From contig JARGXX010000100.1 in NCBI GenBank assembly GCA_030374765.1, positions 806,001 to 870,000 of the forward strand: a stretch of 64,000 nucleotides of DNA, in the 5' to 3' direction. The notes below the pieces were generated by a model, which was not told the DNA's origin, did not search any database, and worked only from the letters and a program-made list of their open reading frames with translations. Below are positions 41,885 through 53,198 of this stretch, in pieces (the stretch's first letter is position 1; every line of letters starts with the position of its first letter). Position numbers and translations under genes: made by a program. This stretch comes from Agarophyton chilense (Eukaryota; Rhodophyta; Florideophyceae; Gracilariales; Gracilariaceae).

Positions 41885-43627
41885 AGGGTGGATGCAAGAT
41901 CGACAGACAAAGGGCTTCATGAAGTCTTTGAGACAATTTGCTTGTACGACAATAAATTGATCTCTAAATTCTTATATGGTGACGAACATGTCATATTTCT
42001 TCTCGTCGTGTGCGTGGCCAACATTCTCGTACGATTCGAAATTCCATCAGAAGGTTTTTCTAGACGCATATTTTAATACAATTAGATATTCCAATGAAGG
42101 TAAGAATTCTATTGACTCCACGCAGCACTGCTAACCGTTCTACTCGAACACCCTTCATCGTCTTCACTGAAGCCCACATCACTACAACGCGGCGACTGCT
42201 TTTTAGAGTTGGCCGCAAGTCGCCTTTTAATCAATTTCCCAACTTTGGTTGGAGACCCTCTGAACTTTTGCGCTTGTCGCATCCACTTCTCTTCGCCATA
42301 TCCCAAATTGTGAACTCTTCTTTTTGGTGCCACATACGGCATCTTTCCTTGATGTTTCTTCTGTGAGCTTCGCTGTGTGTATGTATGCAAGGATGTTTCA
42401 TATGGGTTTTAGCGGTTCTGCTGTGAAGGTTGTGCAAATTGAGTTCTTTTTGCACAAATATCTTTTTGATATTCAATCATTTTCTCTTGGATTACACCAT
42501 CTCCTGCCTGGGGTTTCTTTTCTATAACGTACAACAGCTTCTAATATGCGACGGTACGACACCCTCTTCGACTTCTGGTGACGGCCATGTGCCCCTCTTT
42601 TGCGACAGAGGTGATTTTGAACCGAAAGGAATGGAAGGTTCTTTCTTCGCCGCTTTTAGTAAGCTGGATTTGGCTGCTCAAGATCTTTCAAGAAGATTGT
42701 ACTATATGATATGGTGTAAAAAATTAAAATGAAGACGTTGAGAACTTTGTTTTCGAATTTATTCGTGGTTCCTGCTACTCCTGATGAAGATATACAGATA
42801 AATGAAACAGTGACACAAAAGCCACGGCAAAAGAAGTCTGAGGATGCATGTCTGTATTTCTAAAAGTTCGCACTGGTATAAAAAGGGCGGAGGGTCTTGG
42901 GGGAGCGTTCAAGATCGTAGAGTAGTTTATCTGAGCAGTCGTTCTCGTTGTCCCCCGTCGAGAGCCAGGATGGTACTGGAACTCTGGCTTAAGTACCGGC
43001 CATGTATCCTCCTCTCCTAGTTGTGACGACCAAATGCTACGTAATGAATTGATTAAGTCTAATGCTACGTACTATCACTAGGAGAGTAAACGTAACGTAC
43101 TGAATTGCCGTGCTGACAAAATCGGTAGTGCAAAGTAATTATCTACTTATGATAAGCGGCCACGCAAACATAGTAGCTAATGTAATATGCAATTCATAAT
43201 TGGACAGTGGTGAACGCATGTAATGGAAATGCAGAAATGCGTTCGTATGGAGCATGGTTACGATTCATGAAGGCTGATGGATGATCAATTCCGTGAACGA
43301 GAGTATGGACTTCAATGAAGGCGTTGTACGTGGACGAAGTAATGGGAAAGAATTGAGGACAGCGAACTGAGGGCGGCCAGGCGAAGGAGACGAGGCAGAA
43401 GGGAAAAGCGGGTGAATCGAAGAGATCAAAGCGACAAGGGCGAGGCGACGAGGGCGAGGCAATGAGGGCGATGCGAACGATGCGAAGCGAGCGGAACGCG
43501 AATAGCGACATTGAATGGAATAAGTGGACTGGTCTGGTATTAGAGTTGTCTTGATTCCATATCTTACTCAAACGAGTGCGATAGCCCAGGACTGTTGAGA
43601 TATCGGCACTCATCAACTTCGTGAAAG
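41885..43627. other. Region without a supported gene
   Basis: 3' flank of the beta-trefoil gene, then weak frames. 42390-42109 minus is basic (MPYVAPKRRVHNLGYGEEKW) and could be an exon, but has no homology that I recognise. 43194-43751 minus is open, but its composition follows a purine-rich simple repeat at 43400-43500. A TATA-like promoter is noted separately at 42883. Confidence 0.4.
42883..42890 (+). promoter_or_regulatory. Candidate core promoter without an obvious gene
   Basis: GGTATAAAAAGGGCGG is a strong TATA box. Downstream no ORF longer than about 16 codons starts within 100 bp; instead CTCTCCTAG (43012-43020) and its inverted copy CTAGGAGAG (43077-43085) bracket two copies of AATGCTACGTA. 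It may drive a non-coding transcript or be part of an unrecognised LTR. Confidence 0.35.
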
Positions 43628-44305
43628 TTACATTTGAACAAACAGTTCTCGAAAAAAAGACCGGCAGCTCATGCATGCCTCGTTCTGTGTCGGCCGTGAC
43701 CGCACTCGTGGTCGCTGGTGCTGCGTTTGGAAGAGCGTGTGCCGAAGCCACCGGCGATGGGCCCCGCGCGCACGGACAGGCCGGCGCTTACAGAGCTGAT
43801 GAATTTGAGCTTTTGATGGAGGCAGAAGACCGGGAGTTCTAACAAGTCTTTCCTTCTCCAAGTTCTCCCTTTCCAACTGCTGCAACTTGATTTTCTCATC
43901 AAACAACTCCGTGTTCTCACCCGACGAAAATTGTTTTGTTTGAACTAAGAAGTCTCTCGAATGCATCTTAAACATCTTTTCATCCGCCGAAGTCAGAAGC
44001 TTCTTCACAATATCTGTCAGATTCAGGAAAGACTCCTTAAGGAGTTTCAGTAGATCGTTGTGCAAAAATTGCGTTACTCGCCGTGATGGTATCGTTCGCA
44101 GTTGCCCATGCAACTTGATCTTGCTCTGATCGGAGTTGTCAGCCTTTTCTGGATTAGGGCTCGGAACCAGCATGTTGCTCATCTTGTGTACGCATGGATT
44201 GGCGTTTCTGTATTGCTCTGCGCTTGTCTGTGAGTAGGAGATGTTTGGTGGTGATGTCGTGCTCGTCTTGTTTTCCGTCGCTTGGGGCGCCGGCAGTTTA
44301 AACAA
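43628..44305 (-). CDS. Hypothetical protein, partly helical
   Basis: Not recognised. The frame is open from 44305, but its first ATG is at 44179 (MSNMLVPSPNPEK), so either this is the start (183 aa) or an upstream exon exists. The middle has helical, possibly coiled-coil sequence (FLHNDLLKLLKESFLNLTDI, EKIKLQQLERENLEKERL). After that the composition turns Arg/His-rich and less convincing, and other frames look equally open, so the true 3' part may differ (intron or frameshift near 43850). No signal peptide or membrane segment. Its 5' flank holds one copy of a 65-bp direct repeat. Confidence 0.4.
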   Translation of the reverse strand: MFKLPAPQATENKTSTTSPPNISYSQTSAEQYRNANPCVHKMSNMLVPSPNPEKADNSDQSKIKLHGQLRTIPSRRVTQFLHNDLLKLLKESFLNLTDIVKKLLTSADEKMFKMHSRDFLVQTKQFSSGENTELFDEKIKLQQLERENLEKERLVRTPGLLPPSKAQIHQLCKRRPVRARGAHRRWLRHTLFQTQHQRPRVRSRPTQNEACMSCRSFFRELFVQM

Positions 44306-44575
44306 CTGAGCAAATCCGGCGCATCTTTGTTGGTCTTCTGTACCTAGATCATATCTTTTATACTACTACTCTTCTCTGAGGACGTCGACCCATCTGGTGG
44401 AGTAAATCTTGCTCTGCATCGAGCTTACAACGGTAGCGTACATGAATCGTATTCTTTTGAACCAGTCGAGACGTGAACCCGAGACCCTGTATCTGGGCCC
44501 ATAACAATCAGAACAACTGAGCAAATCCGGCGTATCTTTGCTGGTCTCCTGTAACTAGATGATATCTTTTATACC
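44301..44575 (+). repeat. 65-bp direct repeat pair
   Basis: AACAACTGAGCAAATCCGGC begins both copies, at 44301 and about 44511. They remain about 90% alike for 65 bp (through TATCTTTTATAC). One copy overlaps the 5' part of the hypothetical gene on the minus strand. Unknown origin; could be a small duplication. Confidence 0.7.
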
Positions 44576-45055
44576 GGCTTTCTTGGTACTGCGGGTCCAG
44601 CGTTTCAATCGTTCAGCATGGCGCGTGTGGCGGCCCCCCTTGTTTGAGATTGTGGATCGTCAAAACCCGATTGGCGCGACAACTGAGGATGGTATTGTGC
44701 CAGGGTAACTACGCAACTATTTGGTCACCGGGAAAACACGTAGCAAATTATGAGAAAAAAAAAACCAATTTAAAGATTTTACAGTAACCGTGCTGTATAG
44801 GGTTGTAAGTATGAGAATCGTCATGACTATAATGGCGAAGAAATAGGACAAAAACGCCTATTAAAACAGAAAAATACTGAGTGCAAAGTTTTGGAATGGT
44901 GGCTCGAGTGATGATATCATTGACTTGCTCGGCAAGCGGATACTACCTTCTTGGAAAAAGAAAAGCATCACCAAGCTTGACTATTTTCGATTGTACAAGA
45001 AATGAAGCTTGGAAAGAAATATTTTGCTTGGCGCAGGCTGCCTCATCGAGCCTGG
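44576..45055. other. Intergenic spacer
   Basis: Between the 65-bp repeat and the kinase gene. It has an A-rich run near 44755 and no supported gene. Confidence 0.4.
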
Positions 45056-45934
45056 CTAAAAGTGTACAGCCGAAGAGCCGGCAATAGAGAGAAGAGCGAA
45101 TTCCAACCCACTAATTAAAAATGAATAATCGGGCCGTTCTTCGAATGACATACTCCTCACTTTGTCCAAGAACTCGTATATTCCTCTTGTACCGTGACAT
45201 AGATTTGATAAAGAAACATTTTTCTTTGCGGACCCAATCTGCTTGAATTCCTCTTCCCATGATCGCTCTGAAATATCTTCCCAGGGAAGATGTCCTTTTG
45301 CCAGATGCACCATCACGTATCCCAAGATTTCCAAATCATCTCTACGTGATGGGCACTTCGATGCATGCGATCTGCGGGATGTATATACTGAGGTCCCTCT
45401 AAATACAACTGGATACGAGTTTGACACATGGCGACCGGATCGGGGGTTGATGAAAAGACGAGAGCACCCAAAGTCAATGAGGTGTAGCTTTTTTATCCTC
45501 CTTCGAGAAGTACGTATCATAATGTTGGAGGGTTTGAGGTCGAGGTGTAGGATACCTTTCGAGTGGACCTCTTGCAGAATTGCAACCAGTTTAATTCCAA
45601 TCTGCAGAACGCTTTTCATTGGCAGAGATCCATGGCGTTCCTGCATTAGAGTGCTCAATGACTTGTCAAATTTGCTCATAACCAGAACTTCATGCCCTCT
45701 AAGTTTGGTGTAGCAGTAGATGCGAGGGAAGAATTCTTTCCGGTGATGGAGGCATCCAAGCCTTGAATACATTTCAAACTCGTTTCTGAGCGATCTGGAT
45801 CCTCTTGAAGCCTTTACAGCGTACTGAAACCCATTCCTGTCCCTTGCGCGGTACACAGTACCCTCCCCACCAGAGGCTATTTTGTTAGAGATTTTATACT
45901 CGTTGAGAATGAGTGTATCAGTTGGAAGTGTCAT
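45056..45934 (-). CDS. Casein-kinase-1-like protein kinase (292 aa)
   Basis: Ser/Thr kinase domain filling the protein. Motifs: Gly-rich loop IASGGEGTVY (19-28), VAIK-type Lys41 in QYAVKAS, catalytic loop ILHLDLKPSNIMI (128-140; Asp132, Lys134, Asn137), DFG at 154-156 (LIDFGCSR), and CPSRRDDLEILGYVMVHLAK (194-213), which is the CK1-family signature replacing the usual APE helix region. RGTSVYTSRRSH (179-190) corresponds to the CK1 GTxRYASxxxH segment. HLD rather than HRD is CK1-typical. No C-terminal tail. ATG 45934. It is a short, divergent CK1 that could be an expanded-family member or retrogene, as no intron is present; all catalytic residues are retained, so activity is plausible. Confidence 0.88.
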   Translation of the reverse strand: MTLPTDTLILNEYKISNKIASGGEGTVYRARDRNGFQYAVKASRGSRSLRNEFEMYSRLGCLHHRKEFFPRIYCYTKLRGHEVLVMSKFDKSLSTLMQERHGSLPMKSVLQIGIKLVAILQEVHSKGILHLDLKPSNIMIRTSRRRIKKLHLIDFGCSRLFINPRSGRHVSNSYPVVFRGTSVYTSRRSHASKCPSRRDDLEILGYVMVHLAKGHLPWEDISERSWEEEFKQIGSAKKNVSLSNLCHGTRGIYEFLDKVRSMSFEERPDYSFLISGLEFALLSIAGSSAVHF

Positions 45935-46589
45935 TTTGTCTTTAAAGTTTTAGTATCGAAATTGTTCTCTGGATTTTTCGGTGCAGGCTTGATCTTACAA
46001 CGTATGCCTGTTCCCCAGACTGACCGGGAGTAACAGATCGCTGATGCTATTTATGTAGTGTCAAAATGGGCAACTTAGCACTGTGTGCCGTGATTTCTAT
46101 TTTTATTCTCATCTTGAGGAACTCTTTCCATTTAAATGTCACCATGGCGATTGGGGAGTCATAACTTTTTTTTATGTACGGCTTTGATGTCAGCCGTTTC
46201 ACAAAGAAAACAAATCCTGCCTAAGGACCATTTCAAGGGCTGTAACCCCCTGTAAGTTGTAAAGCATAGAACGGGTTTTTTTGGTGGACTCATGGAACTG
46301 GCGCTTGAGCCTGGTCTTGTCTTTTGTTTGTTTCCTTCCATTTTACACTCATACTTTAAAACACAAGCAAACTTTTTCGTTCCGGATTTTGTTGTTTATA
46401 AAACCTCTAAAAATCTTCCTCTGGTGGGGGTACTGTGTAACATGCAAGGGACAGATATGAGTTGCAGTACACTGGGAGATGCGGGAAGTGTTCAAATAAT
46501 ACTACCTTAGCAAATTGATGTAAATCCGATTAGATTATACAAGATGCTTTAGACCAACAAATATATCTATCGCATGACATGAAAAAAAT
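45935..46589. other. Upstream region of the kinase, no further gene
   Basis: The kinase promoter should lie here (minus strand), with no clear TATA box. Short frames only. Confidence 0.4.
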
Positions 46590-47310
46590 GTTGTAAATCA
46601 CGTATTTAACGGGCGTATAGCTTCGTGTGAGAAGTTGAAGCGTAAGTATTGTTTCTGTGTGGGTAATCTAGTGCTAGGCTATCAATTATTTAATCGCAGA
46701 TACTTGTCATTGTGTGGCAGGTTTTTTAGCTACCTATGACAGGATTGTAAACAGCTAGATCTGTCCACACTCATGGTTATGTTCAGTCCCTACTTCAGAC
46801 TGAAACGAAAGAATTTTTCGTCTCTCTCTGCTCTCGACAATTATCACCTCCGTCAAATATAATCTTTCAACTTCTTTGGCCTCATCAGCTTGTCCTTTAT
46901 ACGCAACGCGCCCCGCTTACGACGCATACGTCATATCCCTACGAACCGCCGCACCTACGCCGCTTACGTTATATCCCTCCAAACCGCCAGTTCTACAACG
47001 CATACTTCGCATCTCTTCAAGCCGCCGCTCCAACGCCGCCTAAGTTTCTTTGTGTGGCGCAAACTGCGAACGTGGCTGCAGAACGGTTTGAAACGTGTCA
47101 ATGTACGCGGAGTACAAGACGGTGGAGCGGCGGATTCGACGTAGACGGTGTAGAAGATGATGGTGTTGAAGAAGAAGTTGAAGCCTTTATTGAGGATAGA
47201 AATGATGATGGAAGAGAGAGACGAGAAAGTGTCTCATTCAGTATTGAATACTATTCTGCGGCATACCAGGATTGTGAACCAAACTAGCTGTTCACAATCA
47301 TATCGTCAGT
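46590..47310. mobile_element. Short foldback/MITE-like element
   Basis: Left arm 46590-47030 matches 9505-9970; right arm 47030-47310 matches 17040-17505. The arms are inverted to each other: core ACAGGATTGTAAACAGCTAG (46739-46758) against CTAGCTGTTCACAATC (47284-47299), followed inward by a pyrimidine or purine block (CGTCTCTCTC versus GAGAGACGAG). Three 38-bp minisatellite units lie at 46909-46946, 46947-46984 and 46985-47022. No gene inside. It looks like a deletion derivative of the larger copy. Confidence 0.65.
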
Positions 47311-48055
47311 ACTTACAGTTAGAGCCACAAAATTACAAAAAGCTCACCTGGTTATTTTTAATAAGTATTTTTTTGAAGACTTCAACTTTTGCGAGTTTAA
47401 TTTTTTGGTGAAACATTTTGGAAAATCTGGAACACTTGGAATCATGCTGATGTAATTTTTTTTTAACTGCTCTGTCACCCATTTCTGGCTATTATGCACC
47501 TCTCGTTGTTAGCCCCAGAGTAGTGAAGATAATAACTTCCAAAGTTTATGAGGCCAAGAGAGGCATAATAATGAGCAAACTTTTATAAGTACTTTTTGCT
47601 AACGAATGAAATATTTTGTGACAAAAAGGTTCTATAAATCCAATGGCAAGATCTCTTTTTTCCGAAAAATATTCTTTTGCTAAACATCAAGAGTACATTC
47701 GTTACACTAAGCGCGACTGCAAAAACGACTTCAAATCCATGCGAGTAACCAATATTCTTGATTTTGAAGCAATTATGTTCAGCTGTGAAAGCGTAAAAAA
47801 AGAAAGCAAAACATAGCGTAATTGTAGTTAAAGACCTACTATGCAGATCATTTCTAAATCAAAACTTGCATCAACTGAATTGCTTTTGATACAACGCGCG
47901 CGACACATTGCCTGCATTCTGTTGGCGAATCTTTGATAGTCTTGCACAGAAGGCTATGGCATAGACCGGCTTGTCAAGCTGGAAACGCGCGAAGGCAAAT
48001 CGATCGGGCACACCTCCTTGGTGAGATTGAGTGCTCCAGACAGAATGTGTCAAAG
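47187..48055 (+). repeat. Inverted duplication, copy 1
   Basis: Essentially identical to the reverse complement of 63129-64000 (one substitution noticed, near 47996). It includes the outer part of the right foldback arm and about 750 bp beyond it. Homology stops sharply after GAATGTGTCAAAG at 48055. The minus strand carries a short open frame (48053-47871) of unknown nature that is conserved in copy 2. Confidence 0.9.
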
Positions 48056-48499
48056 AATAAAAAGATTAGGACAAACAACACTCGGCCGTGCTACAAGAAA
48101 TACGTTTATTACGTGGCAGTAGTTGTCGGCTCAGGCTGCCTCCTTTTCGCTGCGGTGCTCGCAGGCCATACGACTTAAATAGACTGTAGACCGCCGATAA
48201 CTAGGCATATTTAAATATGGAAACATCTGTGAAATGCTACAAAACAGATCTATCTGGCGTGTAGGATATTCGGGTTGCATAAGATCATTATCGACACAGT
48301 ATATTGTAACATTGAAGATGCATTGTCGATACAGTTTTTTATACCATAAAAGATGCGCATCGGTTTCCAAAACCTTCAAAACATGACCTTACAAACCGAT
48401 TATTTCTTGAAGATTCATCAACCTATAGATATGTCTGTGACAGTGAACAGCGCCTCAGACAAATCCATAGAGATCTTCCCATGGACCATCATTATGCTT
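48056..48499. other. Spacer, probably 3' flank or LTR remnant of copia B1
   Basis: Follows the RNase H end of B1 on the minus strand. No second LTR copy was found; no gene. Confidence 0.4.
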
Positions 48500-48539
48500 A
48501 AGGGTGTGGATACTGGGATATCAATTTGGTCAGTGGATC

Positions 48540-48955
48540 GGCGTAGTTCCAGTTTCCAGGTATTCAGAACATGCGTTCGATCTTCTTAGTCTAGAACTCA
48601 TACCTTATGACGCTAACGTTGGAGCGAATCGATCGATCGGTAGCCTAACGGCAAGTAGATAACGTCGCATAGAGATCTTTGGAATCAACTACGATCCAGA
48701 GGCTGAAATGTATCCCTAGTAGCTTCTTTTATGCTTCCTTCAAGAACTTTCCTTCGTCAATGGCTTCACCAGCCGCCAAAGTCTCAGCTGAACCAATTGA
48801 ATGGACTGGACGGCGCGACTTGTGCGAACTCCATGAAATAACATGAAAGACCAAGTCTTCCCGGAATTCAACCAGCAACAGTCCAAATACAAATACCGGT
48901 TACTCGTAATCAGATTCGCGTCTTGTATCTGAAAACAAAATGAGCGATTGCGCAC
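48540..48955 (-). pseudogene. B1 RNase H remnant
   Basis: Fragments in shifted frames: VSDAGYESDYSVFVFGLLVE-like text in 48955-48850, AETLAAGEAIDEG near 48775 (conserved Glu), VVDSKDLYATLS near 48680 (conserved Asp) and IPGNWNYADPLTKLIS near 48560, the typical end of copia RNase H. Frame changes between all pieces. Confidence 0.65.
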
Positions 48956-48956
48956 A

Positions 48957-49724
48957 TTACTTCAGTCGAAGTGGTTTACAGTAGCTGACTGTCGTGCCTC
49001 TCTTCTTTAGACCTCTCAAGACATATACCTGTGTCACAAGATCCTTGACATAGGGTAATGGTTTCTTCTGCTGTATAAAACTGGCAGCATGGGCACGACA
49101 TTGCGAAGCCGCAATGCCAAGCCATCCAATAGAGCTGTTGAGGGAGCCAAACCTTGCTTTTTCATTGTTTTTGAGTGTGTCCTCTGGCTCCTTACGCCTC
49201 AAGCGACTGATTACTAGAAGCTCGAAGCACTGCAGCTTGTGGTCTCCGTGTATCGTGTTGCAGAATTCTTTTTCTGAGTGACTTCCATACACCACAGTTC
49301 CGAGCATGTAGTCATCCTTCACCCTGTTAATAACTTGCGTGAGTCTATGCCTTGGTGCTGCAAACAGTATGTCATCGACTAATTCGACAGCTAAGGTCAG
49401 GCGTTCCCTGCTGAACCTCCTATAAAACAGCTGGGGAACATACTCTAACAGTAAAACCCCAATATCACGTAGAAAGGTGTCGGTGATTTCCTTCCATTTC
49501 GCTCCGGCATTCAGTATGCCATATGCAGCTGAAAGAAGTAGCCAATAGTGTCTTGTCCTCATAGTGCACCCACGTGGCGGGATAACATACAAATCTCTTT
49601 GAGCCCCCGTCTGCAAAAAAGGGCTCTTGAAATCTATCTTCGCGATAGTCCATTTAAAAATGGTGGCGAGGGAGCACAGAAGGCGAATTCCAACGGGGGA
49701 GCAGGTTGCGCAGTCTGTCTTCAA
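48957..49724 (-). pseudogene. B1 reverse transcriptase (255 open codons)
   Basis: Motifs: DCATCSPVGIRLLCSLATIF, WTIAKIDFKSPFLQTGAQRD (first catalytic Asp), LYVIPPRGC, LLLSAAYGILNAGAKWKEIT, VPQLFYRRFSRERLTLAVEL and VDDILFAAPRHRLTQVINRV (both catalytic Asp present). The palm is intact in this frame. The upstream frame break and the missing gag N-terminus mean that the whole polyprotein is not expressed from this copy. Confidence 0.8.
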
Positions 49725-49821
49725 TGTGTGCTTCTTACCGTCTCATGCACTGAAATTCTGGCCTTCATTGTGGGACTTCCGTCATCGTACTGTTTTACTT
49801 TGTATAACACGTGGCTTGTGG

Positions 49822-50538
49822 TCACGTTCGAGTTCTGGGGCACGTCTGGAACTGGTGTTTCTCTAAGGTTCGTTGCAAAGAGTTTTCTTCTCTATCATAA
49901 GCGTTCTGGGTTACAAAGGGTGGCATCCCTTGAGCTTCGTGTAGCATAAACTCGTTCGTTCCAAAAGCCTTGTAGTACGTCTCAATGGTGCTTCGCTCAA
50001 CGCTTTCCAGTTCTTGTCCGGGGGACAGTGGCACTTAATGGCCTTCGAGTACAGTAGCTTCGTGTTCAATCGATCCGTCATCATCTTCTTCTTCCACTGT
50101 CGAACCTCCTCCCATAAACTTCCACTTCTCGGCTTCCAACTTCAATGCTTCCTTGTCTCCGTCAAAGTGGTTGATGGAGTACTTCCCAGTCCTCTGGTTA
50201 TGCTTCGCTACAGTACCTCCGTAAAAATTGTTGTTGGTTGGCCAGTAGACATGCGTCTTATCTCCAACAATCGGCATACGAGTAGCTACATGATCGTCAG
50301 ACGTGCTTTGCTGTAGGTCTGGGCTGTCTCCTTGAACTCGAGATGCTGAGAGTTTGTGTTCAGGGGGACCAAAGTCAGCTTCAAAGCGCTGAGTGCTTCT
50401 TGCTGGACTGCCATGAGATGCAGAAAGGGGTATTGTGGTCTCTGAGCCTTCACAAACATTGCCCATCCCCTCTGATAAGCTTCTGTCTAGGTCTTGAATT
50501 GCATCGTGCACAGCGGCTGCTAGCTCGTTATTCTGCAT
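49822..50538 (-). pseudogene. B1 integrase C-terminus and RT entry
   Basis: Frame 50538-50035 holds a Tudor/SH3-like segment (VGDKTHVYWPTNNNFYGGTV, KHNQRTGKYSINHFDGDKEA) that in this copia class links integrase to RT. It ends at TAA; the same frame continues 50034-49822 (ESVERSTIETYYKAFGTNEF, MPPFVTQNAYDREENSL), the RT entry. A frameshift then leads to 49724. Confidence 0.65.
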
Positions 50539-50667
50539 TGCAGGCCTTACATCTTCAATTGCGGCTCCTAATTTTCTGCCATTCTTACCAGGTAATGTTA
50601 CAGTCCGGCTTGCTATATCATACGCCGGAAAAGGCCTGGGTTGAGACCATCTTCCCTTCTTCTCGTT

Positions 50668-51540
50668 CTAATGCTTGATGAAGATCTGGACGGTGCTTCC
50701 TACTGTGACAGAAAATTCGTGCACCGCCTTCGATCGCAGATTCAAAGTCAGCTTGCGCTTGGCAAGTAGCTGCTGGTGCGTGTTGAGGAGGTTTTGGGGG
50801 ATGATAGTCGGCTCAGACCCTTGTTCAATTGGTCTAGTATACCCCTTCGCCAATTCGTGAGCTGACATTAAATCGTTTCCGTAGAGGTAGTTCGAAACTC
50901 TCAACGACTGTTGTACAAGCAATGGAGCTCGATTCGTAGAGCCAGCAGGATCGGCCTCCTCCAACCTTTGATAGATGTCGCGAATAATTCTGTTTCGACT
51001 CCAACACGTTTTTGTTATGTTTTCGAGGCAGGATAGGTCTCGCTTCTGAACCAAGTTTGTCCAGGTAGCTACGGAAGATCTCGTTTTCAAAGGCTGGGTT
51101 GAACAGGACAGCTTCCGGTGTTCAAAGGGGGAGATCCAATATGCATCCATTACAGAAATGGATGCATTATTCGTCGTGTCTTCTACGATTGCTCCGGCAG
51201 AGTACCATGTTGAGGCATCCATGATGTGCATAACACAGTGCTCATCAAGGTACATGTGATCGACACATACTAATTCGTTAAAGGATCTGGTCATGTTCGC
51301 AAGGGAGACTTTCCTGGTCGGTTGTAGTCTTGCGGTTGTCGGAAATACTGTACACCTCTCCAGTTTCTGCTACAGATAGTCAGCTACATGGTCGCTCCAC
51401 AGACCGTTGCGCTCGAGCAGCATTATTATGTCTGAGTAGGTGGAGTGACCACACACGTGATGGTGGGCTTTGTCTACTATCTTCTTCACTTCCGTCCATG
51501 GTCGGTTGGTGGCGTCCTCATCCAGCTTGGCCGTTGCACA
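50668..51540 (-). pseudogene. B1 integrase
   Basis: Zinc-binding part at about 51480-51360 (VDKAHHHVCGHSTYSDIIML), a stop after DHVADYL, and CTVF where CxxC is expected, so one Cys is lost. The open frame 51294-50668 begins the core: NELVCVDHMYLDEHCVMHIM, with the first catalytic Asp, and ASTWYSAGAIVEDTT. It continues through EKRD-like helices to STVQIFIKH. The final catalytic Glu block was not cleanly identified. Confidence 0.65.
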
Positions 51541-51543
51541 GAA

Positions 51544-52851
51544 CTACGCGTTCTGGTTCAGGGGCGTCATGTTGTTAAATGGATACGTGAACACAGTATG
51601 CGGGACATAGGAGGGCATGTCCCTATTCGTCAGTGACAAAGTGTCTGTCATGGTACATCCAGCAGTTGCGGGTAGTTGGAAGACGTTCCCGTGCAAGTGC
51701 ATTATGTTGCAATACTGCGTCACATTCCTTCCAATCACCCACTGCGTAGATCCTTCCACAACGACACGCCTGACATTGGCACTGTTGCATGCATTAGAAC
51801 GAGCGCTTAAAACAATAGAGCCAAGTATGCGACGAGGTTCACTCTTGTGGTTGCCACTTCCGTATTGCCAGTTTGGACGATCGGCAATTGTGTCAGGGAT
51901 CGGGTCCAAATTTCCATTCCAGTCAGGACATACCATGTGCTTGATGACATGCAGCTCTTTCATACCAATGCCACTGTAGGGTGCTCCGTCATCAAGAAGT
52001 GGTCCAATGAAATTGTGATAGGGATGCGATTCGTTTCCTAGAGTCACCATGTTGAAAAAAAGGACATTCTTCTGTTCTGTCACTTGCGTTGGGGCAGCAT
52101 CATAAGATTTGAATCCTGCCTTGAGAGAGTTACCTTCTCTGTGATCGCCAGCCCAGTGCCCCAACTTTCCACATTTGTTGCATTTGGTTCTTCTTTTCTT
52201 CTCTGCCAATTGCTCCGGTGTCATTCTCTGCCTGCTGTAGGCCGACCGATTGCTGGTTCTGTTCCTCTGAGTGTAGGCGGCGCTACTGCTCAGTGTATTC
52301 GTCTGCGAACTACCGGAGCCCTGACCTGGGTCGCATTGTCGGAGAACTGAAGCTATCGCACTGTACGATATGCTCTCCAGAAACGTGGTGGTTGTCGCAT
52401 TCGTTTCGAACGAAGAGTCCTTTGGCGCACAATTGGCCAAAACAGACACTCTCTGTTTGTTGTCCACATCGCAATTGGACAAGAACATAAAGGCGACGAG
52501 AGCTTCCAACAACTTCGCGGCTTCTCCATGGCCGTTTAGTCGTGATACGTTCGCCTGAAACCGTGACTCAAAGTTTTTCACACTTTCGTTGCGGTTTCCC
52601 TTCGTATGCAGCAGCGTCAAAAAGTCCTGATACACTTCCGACACGACTGCGAGCGGATCTGGCAGGTACAAGGCGTTCACGATAGCGTGTGCGCCATTAG
52701 CTGATTGAATCTTTTCCGAGGGTATCGATTTGCAGATGTCTCGGGCACGACCGTAGAGGTGAGATTGCAGAACGATGCCCATGACTTCCAGCTTGACCTT
52801 GTAGGGGTTGCTGTCTGCGAGAAGGTTGTGGTACGTCTTCCACTGAGCCAC
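51544..52851 (-). pseudogene. B1 gag (5'-truncated) and protease
   Basis: 435 open codons. Gag core: WKTYHNLLADSNPYKVKLEV, SHLYGRARDICKSIP, NRNESVKNFESRFQANVSRL. CCHC-like knuckle at CNKCGKLGHWAGDH (last ligand His instead of Cys). Protease: GPLLDDGAPYSGIGMKELHV with the DxGA-type active site (DDGAPYSGIG) typical of this copia class. The frame stops at 51544, just before the integrase zinc site. Truncated at its N-terminus by the junction with G4, hence called a pseudogene although the frame is open. Confidence 0.75.
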
Positions 52852-53198
52852 GGCGGAAGCACCACGAGACCGTGTCGTTGTGTTATCACTTGTACCCAGG
52901 TTTGGGACTGAGCCTTCAACACTGTAGGTTTCGACACACGAATCTTTGGTGATGTAGGACCACGAGCCAACTCGTATTCCATTAAGGGTGGAAGTGGAGC
53001 AGCTTTAGGGACTCTTCGTAGTGGTCTTCTCACTATAGGCACTGTCGAGCCATCGTCTAACGTGACCAGTAGACTCCGAGGGCGGATTGCCTCGACCAAT
53101 CTGTCACAATAATCACACCCCAGAGCAACTGGTTTGGCCAGTGACATGCGGACAATAAACTTCACCTTCACTAAAAAGTGTCCGAGTCGAACGAGCTA

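Larger units (their letters stand above)
48500..52851 (-). mobile_element. Ty1/copia element B1, nearly full coding length
   Basis: Minus-strand order: gag with zinc knuckle and protease (52851-51544), integrase (about 51540-50668), linker (50538-49822), RT (49724-48957), RNase H (48955 to about 48540). The 5' end of gag is missing at the junction with gypsy G4 near 52855. Large parts are open, so this is one of the younger or better preserved elements, but stops and frameshifts separate the domains. Confidence 0.85.

Noticed and set aside
43194-43751. Minus-strand frame of 185 codons
   Set aside because: Composition follows an imperfect purine-rich simple repeat (GGCGAGG-type, 43400-43500) and overlaps a better candidate on the same strand.
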